Below, in pieces: positions 26,564-33,124 of a DNA stretch of 33,222 nucleotides. Below the pieces are notes generated by a model. The model searched no databases. It was not told the origin of the DNA and worked only from the letters and a program-made list of their open reading frames with translations. This DNA comes from Phycisphaeraceae bacterium. GTDB lineage: Bacteria > Planctomycetota > Phycisphaerae > Phycisphaerales > UBA1924. Both the position numbers and the translations under genes were made by a program. The DNA lies in assembly GCA_021604785.1 (NCBI GenBank), contig BQJQ01000010.1, forward strand, positions 1-33,222, in the 5' to 3' direction. Within the stretch, counting starts at the first letter, position 1, and every line of letters starts with the position of its first letter.

Positions 26564-27040
26564 CTACCAGGGGCACGCGGGCTGACGCGGGCGCCACCGC
26601 GGGGCGTTCCATGCGGGGCGCGAGCGGGGCCCGTAGGGCCGGCGCACGGCGGGGCGAGCCGGCCGCTTGTACGGCTTGATGATCACGCAGTTGCCCGCGT
26701 ACCGCACGCTCGCGTTGAACGATCCGGCGTGCCAGGTAATGCTCGGGCTGCGGTACCGGCGCGAGGTGCGGACGCGGACCTCGCCGCGTTCGACCCATGC
26801 GTGGTAGCCGGCCCGCTCGAAGGCGTCGAGCATCTGGTTTTTGACGCCGCGTTCGGTGATGGTGTAGTAGTGGCGGCCGATCTGGAGCGTGCCGGCCTTG
26901 TGGATCTGCTGGTGGCGGACGGACGGGCCGCGCCGCGAGTTCCCGTACCCGGGACCCGCCGCGAGTGCCGGGGCGGAGACGGCCGAGATCGTGATGAGGG
27001 CGCAGACCAGCCGCGCCGCTTTGTTGGTCAAGCGTGCCAT
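26564..27040 (-). CDS. small basic secreted protein, function unknown
   Basis: A 158-residue exported protein not recognised by family. The signal peptide is MARLTNKAARLVCALITISA then VSAPALAA. The mature part has a compact region with GTLQIGRHYYTITERGVKNQ, MLDAFERAGYHAWVERGEVR and NASVRYAGNCVIIKPYK. It ends in a tail rich in Pro, Arg and Trp (RPARPAVRRPYGPRSRPAWN and onward, ending QPACPW). The predicted charge is strongly positive, which would suit binding to polysaccharide, nucleic acid or membrane. Two cysteines (in GNCVII and PACPW) could form a disulfide. A perfect AGGAGG lies 6 bases before the ATG, the strongest ribosome site in the window, hinting at high expression. It is monocistronic, with a hairpin downstream. 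Confidence 0.75.
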   Translation of the reverse strand: MARLTNKAARLVCALITISAVSAPALAAGPGYGNSRRGPSVRHQQIHKAGTLQIGRHYYTITERGVKNQMLDAFERAGYHAWVERGEVRVRTSRRYRSPSITWHAGSFNASVRYAGNCVIIKPYKRPARPAVRRPYGPRSRPAWNAPRWRPRQPACPW

Positions 27041-27128
27041 GTGGAACCTCCTGTTTGGGTCAGGGTTTGGGTGCCCCGTGCACGGGCTGGCCCGGCGTGT
27101 CCGGGCTCGGTGAGAGACCGCCGCGGGG

Positions 27129-27271
27129 TGAACGCGGCTGACGCCGATCCCAAGAAATGCGGGGAAGAATCCGGCTGCGGGTCCGTGAGGGGCGTTTACA
27201 CCGGGTTTGTCGCGGTTTCGACCGGGTTTGGGGAATCCGTGTCAGGGTGAGCCGCGTTCAACAGGTATACC
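27129..27271 (+). promoter_or_regulatory. repeat-bearing leader upstream of the TPR/sigma-like operon
   Basis: Two perfect copies of ACCGGGTTTG lie at 27200-27209 and 27221-27230, a 21-base period that puts them on the same face of the helix. They are enclosed by an 11-bp perfect inverted repeat, TGAACGCGGCT at 27129-27139 and AGCCGCGTTCA at 27250-27260. GGTATACC at 27264-27271 contains a TATACC that could be a -10 element, but no good -35 is correctly spaced. A regulator-binding site is inferred; nothing shows which protein binds. The rest of the 260-base gap (27041-27300) holds no gene. Confidence 0.45.
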
Positions 27272-27300
27272 CGTGGAAACGGACCCCAAGGAGGGCACCC

Positions 27301-28002
27301 ATGAACGCAGATCAGACCCAATCCGGCTCAGACGACCGCATGAGCGACACGACCCTCGTCACGGCGAGCACGCCCGGTGAGCTGTCCTCGCTCGAAGCCG
27401 CGATCATGGACGCCTGCAACGAGCTGCACGACGCCCGCGCCCAGCGCGACGCCGGGCGGACCGAGGCGATCCGCGTCAAGCTCTTCAAGCTCATCGACCG
27501 GTACGACGAGACCGACGGCGACAACCATCCCAACGCCGCCTGGGCCCGCCCGAACCAGCGGGCGTTGGCGCTGTCCGCCGCGGGCAGGATCAACCAGGCG
27601 ATCTCGGCAGAAGAGATTGCGTTGAAGTACGCCGACAACGACCGGCGCCGCGAGATCAGCCTCGACAACCTCGCCGACCGGTGCATCCGCGCCGGGCGGT
27701 ACGAGGAAGCGGTCAGCTACTTCCTGCAGGCCGTCGAGGTTGCGCCGAACAGCGTGCCGGTGCTGATGACCGGCGCGCAGGCGTTGTACTTCGCGGGGAT
27801 GACCGACGAAGCCGACGGGATCTTCGCGGCGCTCTTGGGCGACCCCGCCCAGCTCGACCCGCGCGGCCCGCTTGGGGCCTACTTGGACTGCGAGGAGCGG
27901 CTCTTCGCGATGGCCGACCGTCTGCCCTCGCTGCGGGCGCTGTACAAGGCGTGGTCACGCGTCAAGTCCGGGCTCAAGCCCGAGCTGGGGGGCGCGTCAT
28001 GA
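27301..28002 (+). CDS. TPR-type protein, partner of the sigma-like gene
   Basis: A 233-residue soluble protein. The N-terminal 90 residues are helical and polar (LEAAIMDACNELHDARAQRD, then RVKLFKLIDRYDETDG). The middle holds tetratricopeptide-like helix pairs: PNQRALALSAAGRINQAISA, DNLADRCIRAGRYEEAVSYF then LQAVEVAPNSVPVLMTGAQA, and LYFAGMTDEADGIFAALLGD. No signal peptide or membrane segment is seen, so it acts in the cytoplasm, probably as a protein-binding scaffold. AAGGAGG is 6 bases before the ATG at 27301. The stop overlaps the start of the sigma-like membrane gene by 4 bp, so the two products are made together and may interact. Biochemical function is unknown. Confidence 0.8.
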   Translation: MNADQTQSGSDDRMSDTTLVTASTPGELSSLEAAIMDACNELHDARAQRDAGRTEAIRVKLFKLIDRYDETDGDNHPNAAWARPNQRALALSAAGRINQAISAEEIALKYADNDRRREISLDNLADRCIRAGRYEEAVSYFLQAVEVAPNSVPVLMTGAQALYFAGMTDEADGIFAALLGDPAQLDPRGPLGAYLDCEERLFAMADRLPSLRALYKAWSRVKSGLKPELGGAS

Positions 28003-28838
28003 GACCCGACCAGCACGACACGTTCTGGCAGCTCTACGAGCGCGACGCGCGCGGTCCGTTGGACGCGGCCTGCCGCGGGGCCGTCCGGCGACTCTCCGAC
28101 TCGACCATGGACCCGGCGGACCTGATCGCTTGGGTGGACACCCGCGTCTGGACGATGCTCGAGAAGGGCGCGTACCCGACGTTCCACGACGACCCGACGC
28201 CCGAGCAGGCGATCCAGCGGATCGTGGACAACGCCGCGACGCTCTCTCGGTGGGCCTACCTCGGGCTCTCTCGCGGGCACTGGCGCCGCACCGAGCGTGA
28301 GCAGGCGCACATCGGAGGCATGTCGCGGGCCGAGCGCCTCGCGACGGTCTCGACCGTGGGCAATGGGTTCGAGCAGTCCGAGCAGCTCAAGGGTGACCTC
28401 GCCAAGGTCCGCGCGACGCTCTCGGACACACTCAAAGCGAAGATCGCGGCCTCGTGGCCCGAGAAGGACGAACGCCGCCAGGTCGCCCAGATCCTCGGCG
28501 CCACCCGGCCCGAAGACGACGAGTTGATCCACGCCGCCACGTCCGGCGAGATCAAGGAGAACACCGTGCAGCAGATGCGGTCCCGCACGCGCAAGCGACT
28601 CGCGGAGCTGTTCCAGAACGCCACCCCCCTGTTCGCACTCGTTGCCGTGCTCGCCATCGGGCTCGCGTCGGGCCAGGCGTACGCGGACGAGCAGTCCGGC
28701 GGCCGCGGCGGGCTCGCGGAGATGCGCTCCACCGACGCCGGCGACCTTGGCCCCATCAGCGGCGAGCAATCCGGCGGCCGCAAGGGCGGCAAGCAGATCT
28801 ATTCGCGTGGTGGCGAACAGTCCGGCGGACGCGGCTAA
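27999..28838 (+). CDS. sigma-70-like protein with C-terminal membrane segment and EQSGGR repeats
   Basis: A 279-residue protein with an unusual layout. Residues about 9-98 resemble sigma region 2 (FWQLYERDARGPLDAACRGA, MDPADLIAWVDTRVWTMLEK, AIQRIVDNAATLSRWAYLGL). Residues about 134-206 resemble region 4, with a helix-turn-helix split by an insertion: RRQVAQILGATRPEDDELIH then ENTVQQMRSRTRKRLAELF. Residues 209-229 form one hydrophobic segment (TPLFALVAVLAIGLASGQ) ending AYA-D, like a signal-peptidase site. The last 50 residues carry EQSGGR three times (231-236, 256-261, 273-278). The N-terminal part should face the cytoplasm and the tail the periplasm. The start at 27999 overlaps the TPR gene by 4 bp and fits conserved spacing. 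It could be a membrane-tethered transcription factor or a sigma-fold protein that no longer binds RNA polymerase. Similarity is distant. Confidence 0.7.
   Translation: MRPDQHDTFWQLYERDARGPLDAACRGAVRRLSDSTMDPADLIAWVDTRVWTMLEKGAYPTFHDDPTPEQAIQRIVDNAATLSRWAYLGLSRGHWRRTEREQAHIGGMSRAERLATVSTVGNGFEQSEQLKGDLAKVRATLSDTLKAKIAASWPEKDERRQVAQILGATRPEDDELIHAATSGEIKENTVQQMRSRTRKRLAELFQNATPLFALVAVLAIGLASGQAYADEQSGGRGGLAEMRSTDAGDLGPISGEQSGGRKGGKQIYSRGGEQSGGRG
28689..28832 (+). repeat. three EQSGGR-coding repeats in the tail of the sigma-like gene
   Basis: The hexapeptide EQSGGR is encoded at 28689-28706, 28764-28781 and 28815-28832, each followed by Gly or Lys-Gly-Gly. The codons differ at third positions (GAGCAGTCC, GAGCAATCC, GAACAGTCC), which indicates that the peptide rather than the DNA is kept. 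All copies lie beyond the membrane segment. Confidence 0.85.
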
Positions 28839-28865
28839 GCCCAGTCAATACACCAAAGTCCCCTC

Positions 28866-28895
28866 GCACCGACCCGCCGCCGGGTCGGTGCTTTT
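28866..28895 (+). terminator. Rho-independent terminator of the TPR/sigma-like operon
   Basis: GCACCGACCC (28866-28875) pairs perfectly with GGGTCGGTGC (28882-28891), with a 6-base loop and TTTT at 28892-28895. It is 27 bases past the stop of the sigma-like gene and just before the convergent pntB stop. Confidence 0.93.
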
Positions 28896-28905
28896 GTGCG
28901 CTGAG

Positions 28906-30393
28906 TCAGTCTGCCTTGAACGCGTCAACCAGCGCGTTCACGGTCTGCTTCGCGTCGCCCAGGATCATCGCGTTGTTGTCGAGGAAGAAGAGCGGGTTCT
29001 CGATGCCCGCGTACCCCGAGCCCATCGACCGCTTGAGCGTGAAGACCTGGCGGGCGCGGTGCACCTCGACGATCGGCATGCCGAAGATCGGGCTCGCCTC
29101 GTCGGTCAGCGCCGCGGGGTTCACGACGTCGTTGGCGCCGATCACGATCGCGACGTCCACCGTCTCCATTGACGGGTTCACATCGTCGGGCTCAACGAGC
29201 TGCTCGTAGGGCACGTCCGCCTCGGCCAGCAGCACGTTCATGTGCCCGGGCATGCGCCCCGCGACGGGGTGGATTGCGAACCGGACCTCGGTGCCGTTGG
29301 CCGCCAACAGCTGCGTGAGTTCCTTGACCGCGTGCTGGGCCTGCGCGACGGCCATGCCGTACCCCGGGACGATGATCACGCTCTGGGCTGCTTCGAGGAT
29401 GTAGTATGCCTGCTCGGGTGAGAGGACGTTGGCGTCGCGCTTCTCGCCCGGCTCGCCGGATGATGTTGCCGCGGGCGCACCAGACCCGAACCCGCTGAAC
29501 AGCACGTTCGCGAGCGACCGGTTCATCGCGAGGCACATGATCCGCGTGAGGATGAGCCCCGACGCGCCGACGAGCGCGCCGGTGATGATGAGCAGCTCGC
29601 TCCCCACGGCGAACCCCGCCGCGCACGCCGCGAGCCCCGAGTAGCTGTTGAGCAGCGAGATGACGACGGGCATGTCCCCGCCGCCGATGGAGATGACCGC
29701 CGCCACGCCCAGCGCCATCGCGATCGGGATGACGAGGTACACGACCGGGAAAAGCCCGGGGTTCCACGCGAACGCGACACCGCACGCGACGGCGAGCAGC
29801 AGCAACCCCGCGTTGACCAGGTGCTGTCCCTTGTAGACGACGGGCTTGGACGAGATCTTGCCAGCGAGCTTGGCGAACGCGATGATCGAGCCGGAGAACG
29901 TAACCCCGCCGATGAGGATCGCCGCGACGATGGTGGCGGCGACGAAGTGCCCGTTGCCCCCACCGACCGCGGAGAGGACGTCCACAAGGTGCGTGCCCGT
30001 CTCACTCTCGGCGATGTTCGCGTTCGCCCCGCTTCGGATCTCGAGGGCCTGCTGCATCTGGGCCCACCCGATGAGGAGGGAGGCGACGCCGCCGAAGCCG
30101 TTGAACAGCGCGACCATCTCGGGCATCGCGGTCATCTTGACGAACCGGGCCGCGGGCACGCCGACGAGCGCGCCGATGCCCAGCCCGATGCCGATCCACG
30201 TCAGTGATTCAATGGAAAAGCTCTCGCCCCGCTCGCCGATGATCTGGACGACGGTGCCGACGATCGCCGCAAGCATGCCCAGCGCGGAGACAGCGTTGCC
30301 CTTGCGGGCCGTCTCAGGCTTGGCGAGCAGCTTGAGCCCGACGATGAACGCCACGCCCGAGCACAGGAACAGGATGACCGCGAGGGCGCCCAC
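28906..30393 (-). CDS. pntB: NAD(P) transhydrogenase subunit beta
   Basis: A 495-residue inner-membrane subunit. It has about nine membrane helices (from LAVILFLCSGVAFIVGLKLL through LLIITGALVGASGLILTRIM) followed by the soluble NADP(H)-binding domain III: SVIIVPGYGMAVAQAQHAVK, FAIHPVAGRMPGHMNVLLAE, VAIVIGANDVVNPAA and GIENPLFFLDNNAMILGDAK. The complex couples proton entry to hydride transfer from NADH to NADP+, supplying NADPH. The start is GTG at 30393, directly after the TGA of the preceding gene (stop at 30394-30396), so translation must be coupled. It is the last gene of a three-gene operon in the order of split-alpha transhydrogenases. Confidence 0.96.
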   Translation of the reverse strand: MGALAVILFLCSGVAFIVGLKLLAKPETARKGNAVSALGMLAAIVGTVVQIIGERGESFSIESLTWIGIGLGIGALVGVPAARFVKMTAMPEMVALFNGFGGVASLLIGWAQMQQALEIRSGANANIAESETGTHLVDVLSAVGGGNGHFVAATIVAAILIGGVTFSGSIIAFAKLAGKISSKPVVYKGQHLVNAGLLLLAVACGVAFAWNPGLFPVVYLVIPIAMALGVAAVISIGGGDMPVVISLLNSYSGLAACAAGFAVGSELLIITGALVGASGLILTRIMCLAMNRSLANVLFSGFGSGAPAATSSGEPGEKRDANVLSPEQAYYILEAAQSVIIVPGYGMAVAQAQHAVKELTQLLAANGTEVRFAIHPVAGRMPGHMNVLLAEADVPYEQLVEPDDVNPSMETVDVAIVIGANDVVNPAALTDEASPIFGMPIVEVHRARQVFTLKRSMGSGYAGIENPLFFLDNNAMILGDAKQTVNALVDAFKAD

Positions 30394-30705
30394 TCACGCA
30401 CCGCCCTTCTTCGCGTCGCGTTTCTTGCCCGCCTGGAACATCGCAAGCATCCGGTCCGTCACGAGGTACCCGCCGACGACGTTGACCGCCGCGAACCCGA
30501 CCGCCGCGGACGCGAGGATCGTGGTGAGCATCCCGCCGTCCCCGACCACCGCCAGCGACATCGCGCCGATGATCGAGATCCCCGAGATCGCGTTGGAGCC
30601 CGACATCAGCGGCGTGTGAAGCTGCGCGGGCACCCGCCGGATCAGCTCGAGCCCGAGGAACATCGCGAGGATGAAGATGAACGCGTACGTCAGCGCCAGG
30701 CTCAT
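30394..30705 (-). CDS. pntAB: NAD(P) transhydrogenase alpha subunit, membrane part
   Basis: A 103-residue membrane protein with three to four helices: ALTYAFIFILAMFLGLELIR, SISGISIIGAMSLAVVG-like segments (read as NAISGISIIGAMSLAVVGDG) and ASAAVGFAAVNVVGGYLVTD. It ends in a basic tail (MLAMFQAGKKRDAKKGG). It corresponds to the C-terminal membrane part of E. coli PntA, encoded separately as in Rhodospirillum rubrum. The PLMSGSNAISG block is the conserved conserved family signature after the first helix. The ATG at 30705 overlaps the stop of pntAA by 4 bp, and its TGA abuts the GTG of pntB. It contributes to the proton channel of the complex. Confidence 0.95.
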   Translation of the reverse strand: MSLALTYAFIFILAMFLGLELIRRVPAQLHTPLMSGSNAISGISIIGAMSLAVVGDGGMLTTILASAAVGFAAVNVVGGYLVTDRMLAMFQAGKKRDAKKGGA

Positions 30706-31847
30706 GCCACGCTCCCTTCCACGCGGGCGCGGATGGTCTCGTTGACGATCCGCCCGCCGTGCGCGATCAGCGACGCCTCGAGGAGCTCGTTGCCCAGCTC
30801 GATCTTGAGCTTCTTCGCCTCCGGGTCCCACAGCTCGGCGATGAACGACGCGAGGTTGTTCGCGTACATGCGGCTCGCGTCCACCGCGACGTGCCCCGGG
30901 AAGTTGGAGAACCCGAGCACGCGGACGCCGCCGATATTGACCTCTTCGTCGGCCCGCGAACCCTCGACATTCCCGCCCGACGAGACGGCGTAGTCGATCA
31001 CGAGCGAGCCCGGCTTCATCTCCCGCAGCATCGCGCCCGTCACGACGACCGGTGCCGGCCGCCCAAAGAGCGCCGCGGTCGTGATGACCACGTCCGCGCG
31101 CCCGCACGCAGCCGTCAGCCCGGCCTGTTGCTTCGCCCGCTGCTCGTCGGTCAGTTCCTTCGCGTACCCGCCCGCGCTCTCGCCCGTGCCGCCCAGGTCG
31201 ATGTCCACAAACTTCGCGCCCAGCGACTCGACCTGCTCTTTCACGACCGGACGCGTGTCGAACGCCTCGACCCGAGCCCCGAGCCGCTTGGCGGTTGCGA
31301 TCGCCTGCAGCCCCGCGACGCCCGCACCGATCACCAGCACCCGGGCCGGGTGGATCGTGCCCGAGGGCGTCCCCATCATCGGGAAGACTTTGCCCAGCCG
31401 CTCGGCCCCGAGCACCGCCATGTAGTACCCCGCGACCGAGTGCTGGCTCGACAGCGCGTCGAGCTTCTGAAACCGCGTCGTCCGCGGCACCATCTCCAAA
31501 CTCACCGCCGACACGCCTGCCCCGGCGAGCCGGTTCACCAGGCTCACCCGCGTGAACGGGTCGAGGAACCCGACGCGGAACGCTCCGGGCTTGAGGGCCG
31601 TGATCTCCGCCTCGTCCGGCGGGCGGACCCCGAGCACCACGTCCGCCGCCCCGAGCAGCGAGCCCCGGTCGCCCACGACCTCGGCCCCGGCGCCCGAGTA
31701 CAACCCGTCAGGCCACCGGCACCCGGACCCGAGCCCCGCCTCGACCGCGACCTCGAGCCCCATCCGGACCAGCGCACCGACCGACTCGGGCGACGCCGCC
31801 GCCCTGGTTTCGCCCTTCTCGGTCTCTCGAACGATCGCGCACCGCAT
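30702..31847 (-). CDS. pntAA: NAD(P) transhydrogenase alpha subunit, soluble NAD-binding part
   Basis: A 381-residue cytoplasmic domain I subunit that binds NAD(H). It is related to alanine dehydrogenase: MRCAIVRETEKGETRAAASP, FQKLDALSSQHSVAGYYMAV, the Rossmann loop ARVLVIGAGVAGLQAIATAK then RLGARVEAFDTRPVVKEQVE, ADVVITTAALFGRPAPVVVT and LVIDYAVSSGGNVEGS. Another in-frame ATG lies at 31859. I chose 31847 because GGAG precedes it by 6 bases and the family's first beta strand begins there. It heads the operon pntAA-pntAB-pntB, with its promoter in the 224-base gap shared with the divergent propeller gene. Confidence 0.96.
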   Translation of the reverse strand: MRCAIVRETEKGETRAAASPESVGALVRMGLEVAVEAGLGSGCRWPDGLYSGAGAEVVGDRGSLLGAADVVLGVRPPDEAEITALKPGAFRVGFLDPFTRVSLVNRLAGAGVSAVSLEMVPRTTRFQKLDALSSQHSVAGYYMAVLGAERLGKVFPMMGTPSGTIHPARVLVIGAGVAGLQAIATAKRLGARVEAFDTRPVVKEQVESLGAKFVDIDLGGTGESAGGYAKELTDEQRAKQQAGLTAACGRADVVITTAALFGRPAPVVVTGAMLREMKPGSLVIDYAVSSGGNVEGSRADEEVNIGGVRVLGFSNFPGHVAVDASRMYANNLASFIAELWDPEAKKLKIELGNELLEASLIAHGGRIVNETIRARVEGSVA

Positions 31848-31982
31848 GAGCCACTCCATCGGCAGCGTAGTTCCCCGGGCGTGATCGGCGGGCGTTTCCG
31901 GGCTCTTCTGAGCCCTGCGATGCCCGAGAACGCCCCGGAACAGGCGCCCGAGCCCTTGTCGGCGGGACAACCCTCAGAGTCG

Positions 31983-32011
31983 TTGGCCCTTGCCGGAACA
32001 CGGTTTACAAT
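31983..32011 (+). promoter_or_regulatory. sigma-70-type promoter of the propeller gene
   Basis: TTGGCC (31983-31988) and TACAAT (32006-32011) are separated by exactly 17 bases, a good match to the housekeeping consensus. A start of transcription near 32018 would leave a leader of about 55 bases before the ATG at 32072. This is the clearest promoter-like sequence I found in the window. Confidence 0.65.
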
Positions 32012-32071
32012 GACTGGGAGAGATTTCGCCGTGGGCCTGTTCGTGCCCGGCGGCACCTGTATCTAGCGAGG

Positions 32072-33079
32072 ATGTCCGTCATGCTGATGCGATTCGTGCT
32101 CCCCCTCGGCGCGGCGCTGTGCCTCGCCCCGGTGGCCCAGGCCCAGCCCTACGTGCTCGTGGCCGACGCCGTGGGCGACAAAATTGTCCGCTACAACGCC
32201 AACACAAGCCTGCCCTTCGACCACTTCGTGGGCAAGGGGCTCTCCCCGCTCGCCGCCCCGATGTACATGCGTGAGATGCCCGACGGCCGGATCGCCGTCG
32301 CGTCGCGAGACTCCAATTCGATCGAGGTCTACGACGAAGCCACCGGCGAGTGGGACGAGACGCTCGTCCAGGCCGGGTCGAGCTCGCTCAGCGGGCCCAA
32401 GGCGTTCTGCTTCGACGACGAAGGCAACATCTACGTCTCGTCGAGCATCAACAACCGCGTGCTCAAGTACAACTCCAGCGGCGCCTTCGTCCGGATCCTC
32501 ATCGAGGTCGGGCTGGACGACCCCTCCGGGCTCACCGTCGGCCCCGATGGCAACCTCTACGTCTGCAGCCGCGGGAACAACAAGGTCCGCTTCTACGACA
32601 CCGAGACCGGCGAGCGGATCGACATCGTCAACACGACCGCCGTCCCTCTGCTCGCGCCGAACGACATCAACTTCGATGACGGCGGCAACATGTACATCTC
32701 CGGGCGCGACTCGAACAACATCATCCGCGTGACCGCGTTCGGCGGCGCGTCCGTCTTCGTGCCCACCGGCCCGGGGCTGCTGCAGAGCCCGGGCCAGATC
32801 ATCTTCAACGACATGGGCAACCTCATCGTCGCGTGCCCTGGGTCAAATTCTGTCCTCGAGTACGCCGTGCCTTCGGCTCTGTTCATCGAGTCGCTCGTCT
32901 CATCGGCCAACTTGGGCGGGCTCAACACGGTTGGCGGCGTCGCCTTCGGCCCGCTGGCCACGACCCGCGACGCGTGCGAGGTCGCGGATCTGGACTTCAA
33001 CGGGTTCCTCAACGTCGATGACATTGAGCTGTTCGTGGACAGCTTCCTCGGTGACGGGTGCGACGAGCCCACGCCGTAA
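32072..33079 (+). CDS. secreted NHL-type beta-propeller protein with EF-hand-like tail
   Basis: A 335-residue exported protein with signal peptide MSVMLMRFVLPLGAALCLAP then VAQAQ. Repeated blade motifs follow, each a Gly/Asp turn with NxxxY: FCFDDEGNIYVSSSINNRVL, LTVGPDGNLYVCSRGNNKVR, INFDDGGNMYISGRDSNNII and IIFNDMGNLIVACPGSNSVL, typical of NHL or SMP-30/Vgb-like propellers. The C-terminal 30 residues (CEVADLDFNGFLNVDDIELF, then VDSFLGDGC) contain the calcium-loop pattern DxDxNGxxNxxD, like half of a dockerin, framed by two cysteines. Such tails are common on exported planctomycete proteins and may serve as a surface or sorting module; that role is inferred. It is a single gene with its own promoter and terminator. 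Ligand or enzymatic activity is unknown. Confidence 0.86.
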   Translation: MSVMLMRFVLPLGAALCLAPVAQAQPYVLVADAVGDKIVRYNANTSLPFDHFVGKGLSPLAAPMYMREMPDGRIAVASRDSNSIEVYDEATGEWDETLVQAGSSSLSGPKAFCFDDEGNIYVSSSINNRVLKYNSSGAFVRILIEVGLDDPSGLTVGPDGNLYVCSRGNNKVRFYDTETGERIDIVNTTAVPLLAPNDINFDDGGNMYISGRDSNNIIRVTAFGGASVFVPTGPGLLQSPGQIIFNDMGNLIVACPGSNSVLEYAVPSALFIESLVSSANLGGLNTVGGVAFGPLATTRDACEVADLDFNGFLNVDDIELFVDSFLGDGCDEPTP

Positions 33080-33094
33080 CGAAATCCTTCAGGA

Positions 33095-33124
33095 CCTAGG
33101 CCCGGACACGGGCCCAGGCCTTTT
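33095..33124 (+). terminator. Rho-independent terminator of the propeller gene, overlapping the hrpA 3' end
   Basis: CCTAGGCCCG (33095-33104) pairs with CGGGCCCAGG (33109-33118) around GACA, with one A-C mismatch, then CC and TTTT at 33121-33124. It lies 15 bases past the propeller stop. The left arm includes the stop codon of the convergent hrpA fragment. Confidence 0.82.

Noticed and set aside
28839-28905. The hairpin after the sigma-like gene as a terminator for pntB too
   Set aside because: On the minus strand it is not followed by a U tract, so I assign it to the plus strand only.
30759-32066. A 435-codon plus-strand open frame antisense to pntAA
   Set aside because: The translation is Arg/Pro/His-rich shadow sequence. 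The opposite strand is an unmistakable transhydrogenase subunit.
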